Part shown: piece by piece, positions 57,871 through 64,000 of the stretch
How the letters are laid out: each line of letters opens with the position of its first letter
How positions within the stretch are numbered: the stretch's first letter is position 1
Notes under the pieces: model-generated
Told to the model about the DNA's origin: nothing
Seen by the model: the letters and a program-made list of their open reading frames with translations, nothing else
Database searches by the model: none
Source: Candidatus Riesia sp. GBBU
Lineage (GTDB): Bacteria > Pseudomonadota > Gammaproteobacteria > Enterobacterales > Enterobacteriaceae
Reading direction: 5' to 3'
Assembly: GCA_002074035.1 (NCBI GenBank)
Contig: CP012849.1
Coordinates: 67,938-131,937, forward strand
Length of the DNA: 64,000 nt
Program-made: the position numbers and the translations under genes

Positions 57871-59273
57871 TTTAATAATTTTCCTTAAAAAATTTAAATC
57901 TATTATTATTTATTGTAAAATTCAAAATATATTTTTGTATTACATTTAAAAAAATTGATATATTTAATAATCCATAGTTTGGAATCTATTTTAAGAAATA
58001 GATTAACTTTACTTACTAAATCAATTTGAAATAAGTATATCTTTTTTATTAGAAAATTTTTCTAGAAAAGCTCTGATTATAAAGTAGATTTTTTATAAAA
58101 AATAAAAAATATCTATTCAAATTGTTTTTATAGGTATAAATTATTTGTTTTCTTATTCAAAGAATACTTAAAATAGTAAACTTTGTTTTAATAATCAAAT
58201 ACTGCAAAAATAACTTTAATTGCACTTAAAAATTAACTTATTAATGCATTAAATAATTTTAATTTATCTAAACAGAACTATCTAAAAAACTCAAAAATTT
58301 TATAAGTTTTCAATTTATTAAATCAAATTTAATAGCAGATCATTAAATGATTTGTAAATTATTTTAACAAATTTTTTAAATATTTATTTAATAATTAAAA
58401 TAAACTTTAACAAAAAATTTTTTTAGTCTTTAAAATAAAAAATGAACTTTTTATAATTTCATTCATCCAAATTCTTTAAACTTAGCTATAAAAAACATAT
58501 CTTATACAATTGTTCAAGATATAAAGTGAAATTTATACTTAAGTTTAATTATATATTTAGTATATAAAATAAAAACTATAAATAAAAATAATTTTCTTTA
58601 TAAAACTCTGTATAATTCCATTATTTAATTTTAATTTACACACAGTATTCTAAAAATATTTTTTAAATTAATTGAAATTAGTTTTACACTAATTAAGTAG
58701 AGCATTACTTATATTAATAGTAAGAACTAACTTCTATTTTATAAATAATGAATAATCTAAGATAATAATTAGTTAAAACTATTCTTAATAATACATAATA
58801 TTAACAAACAAAAAATCATGTTTTGTAGTTCATTGAATAATATCTACATAAATAAAACAATTTCTAGTTTAGATATAAATTTTTAAAAAATTGACATAAA
58901 ATAAATAAAACAATTAATATTTTATCCTAAACATTTTTATAAAAAAAATATAATTACTTTTATATAATATGCAGAAAACGAATTTTTATTTTAAGTTATT
59001 TAACAGAGTTTTGAAAACTAGAAAAAATTTCGAAAATAATCTAAAATCGAAAAAGTTTTAATTGAAATTTCTTATTAGTTCTAAAAATATTTTGTTAAAT
59101 AAACTTGAATGATCTTAGACTTAAAGAAATTAAAAAAATTTTAATATAAATAGTTAGTAGTAATTTAAACTAGAGATTTTAAAAATATATTTTACAGTTC
59201 TATAAATTTAGTGAAATTTTTTAAATTTTAAACTAGTCAAACTTTATATCTCTTAATAAGATTTAAGTTAAAT
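57871..59273. other. 1.4-kb non-coding stretch between yajC and mnmA
   Basis: The longest gene-free region in the window. It is extremely AT-rich, with frequent stops in every frame. In E. coli tgt and queA precede yajC, but nothing recognisable remains. One promoter-like pair exists on the plus strand (TTGACA at 58891-58896 and TAATAT at 58915-58920, 18-base spacer), about 355 bases before mnmA. No tRNA or structured RNA was recognised. Confidence 0.65.
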
Positions 59274-60365
59274 ATGAAAAAAAGAGTAGTAGTTGGAATG
59301 TCTGGAGGAGTTGATTCTTCTGTTTCTGCATTTCTTCTAAAAAAAAATTATTCTGTAACTGGATTATTTATGAAAAATTGGGAGGAAGATGATACAGAAA
59401 AAATTTGTTCTTCAGAAGAAGATATGAAATATGCAAAATCAGTTTGTAAAAAATTAAAAATAAAATTAAAATTCGTAAATTTCTCTTCAGAGTTCTGGAA
59501 TGATGTTTTTACTCCTTTATTAGATGGATATAGATCAGGAATTACTCCAAATCCTGATATTTTATGTAATAAGAAAATTAAATTTGATTTATTTATAAAA
59601 TTTTCAGAGAAATTTTTAAAAGCTGATTATATAGCAACAGGTCATTATGCAAGAAAAATATTAGTAAATGGAGAATATCATTTATTAAAAGGAACAGATT
59701 TAAAAAAAGATCAAAGTTATTTTCTGTATACATTAAATCAATTTCAACTGTCAAAATCTATATTTCCTATAGGAAATTTAAAGAAAAAAATCGTTCGAAA
59801 AATAGCTTTAAAAATTGGATTAAGTAATGCCAAAAGAAAAGATTCTACTGGAATATGTTTTATTGGAAAAAGAAATTTCAGTAAGTTTATTTCAAAATAT
59901 ATTCCTCCGAATCCAGGTCTAATTATTACAACAGAAGGAAAAGTAATTGGAAAACATTCAGGAATTTCTTATTTTACTATAGGTCAAAGAAAAGGTTTAA
60001 ATATAGGAGGTATAAAAAATTCTAAAAATTTTCCATGGTACGTTGTAGAAAAACAGAAAAAGAATAATATTTTGGTTGTGGCTCAAGGTAGAAATCATGA
60101 TAGATTGATGTATGATGAATTTATAGTAAAAAAATTAAATTTTATTGGCGAAACTTTTATAAAAAGAAATAAAAATATTTCAGTAAAAACTAGATATCAA
60201 CAAATAGATATTCCTTGTACTGTCAAAATGATTCAAAATAAATATATTCATGTAAAATTAATTCATAAGGTTTCATCAATTACTCCTGGACAATCAGCTG
60301 TTTTTTATAACAACGAAAGATGTTTGGGAGGAGGTGTTATTCATTCATGTATAAAAAATTATTAA
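59274..60365 (+). CDS. mnmA: tRNA-specific 2-thiouridylase MnmA
   Basis: Adds sulfur to wobble U34 of tRNA-Lys, -Glu and -Gln, complementing MnmE/MnmG. It is 363 residues (E. coli 368). It has the PP-loop GMSGGVDSSVSAFLLKK, FMKNWEEDD, TPNPDILCNKKIKFDLF with the first catalytic Cys, DSTGICFIGKRNF with the second, and YFTIGQRKGLNIGG. Sulfur in E. coli arrives through IscS and the Tus relay; only SufS is seen here. hflD, between mnmA and purB in E. coli, is lost. Confidence 0.98.
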   Translation: MKKRVVVGMSGGVDSSVSAFLLKKNYSVTGLFMKNWEEDDTEKICSSEEDMKYAKSVCKKLKIKLKFVNFSSEFWNDVFTPLLDGYRSGITPNPDILCNKKIKFDLFIKFSEKFLKADYIATGHYARKILVNGEYHLLKGTDLKKDQSYFLYTLNQFQLSKSIFPIGNLKKKIVRKIALKIGLSNAKRKDSTGICFIGKRNFSKFISKYIPPNPGLIITTEGKVIGKHSGISYFTIGQRKGLNIGGIKNSKNFPWYVVEKQKKNNILVVAQGRNHDRLMYDEFIVKKLNFIGETFIKRNKNISVKTRYQQIDIPCTVKMIQNKYIHVKLIHKVSSITPGQSAVFYNNERCLGGGVIHSCIKNY

Positions 60366-60425
60366 TAAAATTAGTTTTATATCAAAGTTTTTATAAAAAA
60401 TTATATTAAAAGGAAATTTATCCAT

Positions 60426-61814
60426 ATGAACTTTTTTAACGCAATTAACGCAGTTTCTCCTATAGATGGAAGATATAGAAGAGAAATTCAGTCTATAAAT
60501 AAAATATTTAGTGAATTTCAGTTAATAAAAAATAGAGTAAAAATAGAAATTCTATGGATAGAAAAATTATCTTTATGTTCAAAATTTACAGAAATACCTG
60601 AACTTAGTGAAAAATCTAGAAAATTTTTAAAAAATATAATAGAAAAGTTTAATAATAATGATGCTTTAACTATTAAAAAAATAGAAAAAAAAGTTAATCA
60701 TGATGTAAAAGCTGTTGAGATATTTTTAAGAAGTAAAATAGAAGAATTTAATGAATTAAAAAAGATAAAAGAGTTCGTTCATTTTGCTTGTACTTCTGAT
60801 GATATAAATAATCTTTCTTATGCTTTAATTATAAAAAGAGTAAAAGAAGAATTGATCCTACCATTATGGGAAAAAATTATAAATAAAATAAAACAAATAG
60901 CATGTTCTCATAAATCTACTGCAATGTTATCCAGGACGCATGGAAGACCAGCTACTCCAACTACTCTTGGAAAAGAGCTAATAAATTTTGTTTTTAGAAT
61001 GCAAAGACAATACGATCAGTTCAAAAAAATAAAAATTTTAGGCAAAATAAATGGATCAGTAGGAAATTATAATGCACACTTCATATCTTATCCGAAAGTA
61101 GACTGGATACAGCTAAGTAAAAAATTTGTAGAATCTTTAAGGATAAGTTGGAACCCAATTACAACTCAGATTGAACCTCACGATTATATATCAGAATTAT
61201 TAGATTGTTTCATGAGATTCAATACTATCTTAATAGGATTTAACAAAGATATTTGGGGTTATATATCATTAAATTATTTTAAACAAAAAAAATTTTCTTA
61301 TGAAGAAGTTGGATCTTCTTCAATGCCGCATAAAATAAATCCAATTTATTTCGAAAAATCTGAAGGAAATTTAGAAATATCAAATTCTTTATCTAGTCAT
61401 CTTTCAAAAAAACTTCCAATTTCCAGATGGCAAAGAGACTTAACAGATTCAACATCATTAAGAAATTTAGGAGTTTGTTTCGGTCATTCTATAATTGCAT
61501 ATAATTCAACTTTAAATGGATTGGACAGGATACAAGTTAATAGAACTGTTATTAACAAAGATTTAAAAAGAAATCCAGAAGTGTTATCGGAAGCTATTCA
61601 AACTATTCTGAGAAAATATAAGATCAACAATTCATATGATATAATTAAATCTATGGTAAGAGGAAATACAATCTCAAAAGAAAAAATTTTTTCCTTCATT
61701 GACACAATTGATATTCCAGAATATGAAAAAGAAAAATTAAAATTTTTGAAACCAAAAAACTATATTGGATTATCTAAAAAAATAGTTGAAAAATTTATAA
61801 AAAATGAGTTTTAA
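60426..61814 (+). CDS. purB: Adenylosuccinate lyase
   Basis: Acts twice in purine synthesis (SAICAR to AICAR, and adenylosuccinate to AMP). It is 462 residues (E. coli 456). It has the opening AVSPIDGRYRREI, VNHDVKAVEIFLR, FVHFACTSDDINN, LSRTHGRPATPTTLGKE and the lyase signature GSSSMPHKINPIYFEKSEGN. AGGAAATTTATCCAT precedes the ATG. It is convergent with lolE, with 5 bases between stops; in E. coli the purB-hflD-mnmA block and lolCDE are separated by many genes (including phoPQ), all deleted here. Confidence 0.98.
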   Translation: MNFFNAINAVSPIDGRYRREIQSINKIFSEFQLIKNRVKIEILWIEKLSLCSKFTEIPELSEKSRKFLKNIIEKFNNNDALTIKKIEKKVNHDVKAVEIFLRSKIEEFNELKKIKEFVHFACTSDDINNLSYALIIKRVKEELILPLWEKIINKIKQIACSHKSTAMLSRTHGRPATPTTLGKELINFVFRMQRQYDQFKKIKILGKINGSVGNYNAHFISYPKVDWIQLSKKFVESLRISWNPITTQIEPHDYISELLDCFMRFNTILIGFNKDIWGYISLNYFKQKKFSYEEVGSSSMPHKINPIYFEKSEGNLEISNSLSSHLSKKLPISRWQRDLTDSTSLRNLGVCFGHSIIAYNSTLNGLDRIQVNRTVINKDLKRNPEVLSEAIQTILRKYKINNSYDIIKSMVRGNTISKEKIFSFIDTIDIPEYEKEKLKFLKPKNYIGLSKKIVEKFIKNEF

Positions 61815-61819
61815 AAGAC

Positions 61820-63073
61820 TTAACTAAGAAATTTTGTTGGATCTATTTTAGATGCAATTTGAACTGGATATATACTAGAAATTAGACTAAAAAAAATAGT
61901 TAAAAAAGAAATTACACATAAATCTTTTAAATAGATTTTTATAGGTAAAAAATCTATAAGGTATATTTGTTTTGAAATGATAGAATAATGGAAAATTTTT
62001 TCTATATACATAACAATATTTGTTAGGTTCTTAGATAGAAGAATACCAAATATTATACCTATAAAACAACTAATCATTGATATTCTAAATCCATAGAGTA
62101 TAAACATATTTCTAATAAAAGAAGTTTCTGCACCAATCGTAATTAAAACTGCTATTTCTTTACTTTTATTTTTAATTGAAATAAGTAAAGTTGAAACTAT
62201 ACTAAAAATAGATAGAAATATTACGAGTATAACAATGATTTGAACAAATTTTCTTACCATTTGGATATCTTTATATATGAACCCATAATTCTTTGTCCAA
62301 GATTTGATTAAAAATCTATTTTTTTTAATTTTTTTTATTAAATCAACGATTTTATTTGTTTCAAATACTTTGTTCGTCTTAATTTGAAATCCTGTTATTC
62401 CACCATTATAAGATAAATAATTTTGTGCTTCTTTAAAAGAAAGAATAGCTATTTTATAATCTAAAAAACAATTTGATTTAAAAAAACCTACAACATTTAC
62501 ATTCATCTTATGATAGTTAAAAGAAATTATATTTTTTTCATTGTTAAAAACAAAAATTGAAATTTCATCTCCAATAGAAATATTTAAAGATTTTGCAATT
62601 CCAGCTCCTAAAATTATTACATTATGTTCTTTTTCAATTTTTTGAAGGGATTTTATGGAAATAAATCGTAATAAAGATTTAATAAATTTTTTAGAATCTA
62701 ATTTAAATCCATTTATTTGCACTATTTCAAATCTGTTCATATTTTTTATCAGACCAACAAAATTTACATATGGAATTACTTCAATTACACCATTAACTTC
62801 TCTTATATTTTTCTCATCTTCTCTCCAGTTAAAATATGGTACTTTATTATAAGTAATTTCTATATGAGGTATTAAAGACAAAATTCTGTTTTTAAGCTCA
62901 TTTTCGAATCCATTTATTATTCCTTTGGCAACTATTAATATAGAAATACAAAAAGAAATACTAAATATAGATAGTTTTGATGTTAGATAAGATATATTTT
63001 TATAATCATTTGCTCTATTAAATTTTAGAGAAACTCTTACAGTGTTTAAAAACTTAACTATTATTTGATTCAT
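61820..63073 (-). CDS. lolE: Lipoprotein-releasing ABC transporter permease LolE
   Basis: Inner-membrane subunit of LolCDE, which extracts outer-membrane lipoproteins such as Lpp. It is 417 residues (E. coli 414). It has an N-terminal transmembrane helix, a periplasmic domain of about 220 residues and three C-terminal helices of FtsX type. It was chosen as LolE over LolC from YGFIYKDIQMVRKF (E. coli YGYMYRDIQMIRAI), IDFLPIKIYLKDL and the end ASKIDPTKFLS (E. coli ASNIDPARVLS). It overlaps the end of lolD by 20 bases. The lolC-lolD-lolE order is as in E. coli. Confidence 0.94.
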   Translation of the reverse strand: MNQIIVKFLNTVRVSLKFNRANDYKNISYLTSKLSIFSISFCISILIVAKGIINGFENELKNRILSLIPHIEITYNKVPYFNWREDEKNIREVNGVIEVIPYVNFVGLIKNMNRFEIVQINGFKLDSKKFIKSLLRFISIKSLQKIEKEHNVIILGAGIAKSLNISIGDEISIFVFNNEKNIISFNYHKMNVNVVGFFKSNCFLDYKIAILSFKEAQNYLSYNGGITGFQIKTNKVFETNKIVDLIKKIKKNRFLIKSWTKNYGFIYKDIQMVRKFVQIIVILVIFLSIFSIVSTLLISIKNKSKEIAVLITIGAETSFIRNMFILYGFRISMISCFIGIIFGILLSKNLTNIVMYIEKIFHYSIISKQIYLIDFLPIKIYLKDLCVISFLTIFFSLISSIYPVQIASKIDPTKFLS

Positions 63074-63775
63074 GTATTTCTTTTAAAGTTCCGTTTATTA
63101 TATAAAATTTTTTTTCAAAAATATCAGCAAACTTTATATCATGAGTAGTAACTAAAAATGCTGTTTTATTCTTTTTATTTAAATCCAATAAAATTTTCGA
63201 TACAATTTCTATATTGTATGTATCTAAATTTCCAGTTGGTTCGTCTGCTAGTATTAAATCTGGATCATTAATAATTGATCTAGCTATAGAAACTCTTTGT
63301 TTCTCTCCACCAGATAAATTTGAAGGAAAATAATTTTTTTTATCTAAAAGACCAATTTCAAATAATACTTTCTTGGATTTTTCTTTAGCAAGAGAGAAAC
63401 TAGTTCCACTGATTAACAATGGCATCATAACATTTTCTAAAACCGTAAAGTCTGACAATAAATGATGGAACTGATATATAAATCCTAACGTTTTGTTTCT
63501 AATTCTTGCTTTTTTTTTTCAGATAATAAACATATTTCTTTATTTTTTATAAAAATATTTCCATTTGTTTGCGTATCCATTCCGCCTAACAGGTGTAATA
63601 AAGTACTTTTTCCAGAACCTGATCTTCCTAATACAGCTATCATATCACCTCTTTTTATAGATAAAGAAACATTTTTTAAAACAGTAATAAATTTGTTTCC
63701 ATCTTGATAATTTTTACATAAATTCTTACATTTTAAGATTAAAGATTCTTTCTCATTCTTTGTTTTTTTTAACAT
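63054..63775 (-). CDS. lolD: LolD ATPase, reading frame broken at an A10 tract
   Basis: ATPase of the LolCDE lipoprotein exporter. The first frame (from 63775) has Walker A LGRSGSGKSTLLHLLGG and breaks down at a run of 10 A (63510-63519), reaching a stop at 63485. The -1 frame then gives RIRNKTLGFIYQFHHLLSDF (Q-loop), signature NLSGGEKQRVSIARS, Walker B LILADEPTGNLD and switch His TTHD to 63054. Adding one A to the run gives ...LLSEKKKARIRNKTLGF, which aligns without gap to E. coli LSSAAKAELRNQKLGF; the product is 240 residues (E. coli 233). All catalytic motifs are intact, so transcriptional slippage may rescue it. Confidence 0.9.
63510..63519 (-). promoter_or_regulatory. A10 tract at the lolD frame break (candidate transcriptional slippage site)
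   Basis: Ten A in the coding strand (ten T on the plus strand) between TCTG and GCAAG. With 10 A the frame meets TAG 28 bases on; with 11 A the full LolD frame is restored. Slippage at poly(A) tracts of this length that rescues broken genes has been described in Buchnera and Blochmannia. Confidence 0.6.
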
Positions 63776-64000
63776 AAATTATTCTCCATAATGAAAAAAA
63801 TATTGATATTAAAGACGAAAAAAAAGAAAATGAAATAATTACTAAAATATGATTTATATTAAATACAATTGGAAAACTTATATTTCTATCTAACACATTA
63901 AATAACCTCATTAATGTATTAATTTTCCAAGCTACTAATACTCCTAAAAAACTTCCAACAAAATTTCCAATAGTTACTGTCCATATTCCTTTTATTATAA
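63753..64000 (-). CDS. lolC: Lipoprotein-releasing ABC transporter permease LolC, 3' end (cut by window edge)
   Basis: The frame is open from the right edge (codons from 63998) to TGA at 63755-63753, 81 residues: GIWTVTIGNFVGSFLGVLVAW..., then a last transmembrane helix (ILVIISFSFFSSLISIFFSLW) and RIIYVKKNKE. This matches the C-terminal FtsX-type helices of LolC/LolE, and its position before lolD identifies it as lolC. The usual C-terminal tail (…P..LRYE in E. coli LolC) is replaced by a short lysine-rich end. It overlaps the start of lolD by 23 bases. GGAGAATAATTT within its last codons is the lolD ribosome-binding site. Confidence 0.85.
   Translation of the reverse strand, partial: IIKGIWTVTIGNFVGSFLGVLVAWKINTLMRLFNVLDRNISFPIVFNINHILVIISFSFFSSLISIFFSLWRIIYVKKNKE

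Noticed and set aside
1-64000. CRISPR arrays, insertion sequences, prophage or integron features
   Set aside because: No direct-repeat arrays, transposase or phage genes were seen anywhere in the window.

Overview
This window looks like part of the strongly reduced, very AT-rich chromosome of an obligate intracellular gammaproteobacterium (Enterobacterales-type insect endosymbiont). Almost every gene is a recognisable orthologue of an E. coli housekeeping gene. Gene order repeatedly follows E. coli with neighbours deleted, and there are no insertion sequences, phage genes, CRISPR arrays or rRNA genes. I found no tRNA gene by eye. Riboflavin (ribD, ribE) and PLP (pdxH) genes would suit a vitamin-provisioning symbiont of a blood feeder (a louse symbiont of the Riesia type is possible), but the species is a guess.

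Layout. 1-5284: pyruvate dehydrogenase (aceE 3' part, aceF, lpd) and rpiA. 6174-9688: prfB with its +1 frameshift site, lysS, xthA. 10050-12010: gapA behind a near-consensus promoter, and fabI. 12013-14641 (minus): tyrS, pdxH, grxD. 15018-16730: pykF and lpp, closed by a strong bidirectional terminator. 16805-22917 (minus): ldtE and sufEDSCB in the E. coli order, without sufA. 23329-25741: aroH and trhP. 25911-26453: an MgtE channel reduced to its membrane domain. 27737-30728 (minus): recG and a frameshifted gmk. 31270-36308 (minus): gyrB, dnaN, dnaA (recF lost). 36557-40304: rpmH, rnpA, yidD, yidC, mnmE. 40309-47396 (minus): yqhA, ppiD, lon, clpX, clpP (hupB and tig lost). 47875-54819: cyoABCDE and dxs. 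54831-57870 (minus): pgpA, nusB, ribE, ribD, yajC (thiL, nrdR, secF and secD lost). 59274-61814: mnmA and purB (hflD lost). 61820-64000 (minus): lolC (partial), lolD, lolE.

Functionally the window covers pyruvate oxidation and lower glycolysis, an aerobic bo3 oxidase, Fe-S assembly, replication initiation, the Lon and ClpXP proteases, tRNA wobble modification, membrane insertion, and a Gram-negative envelope with Braun lipoprotein and Lol sorting. Intergenic sequence is far more AT-rich than coding sequence and holds several 0.9-1.4 kb stretches with nothing recognisable, as expected for eroded genes.

The most interesting signals concern reading frame. prfB keeps its CUU-UGA +1 site, although the Shine-Dalgarno-like stimulator is degraded. 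gmk is interrupted by one extra base at CCU-UAA-C, which would also be resolved by a +1 shift. lolD is broken at an A10 tract where one added A restores the protein exactly. Runs of A10-A12 also sit in frame in tyrS, sufC, recG, ppiD and dxs. Other points are a DnaA whose base-reading motif differs from the family consensus, a gating-domain-less MgtE, and a YajC that has lost the neighbouring SecDF genes.
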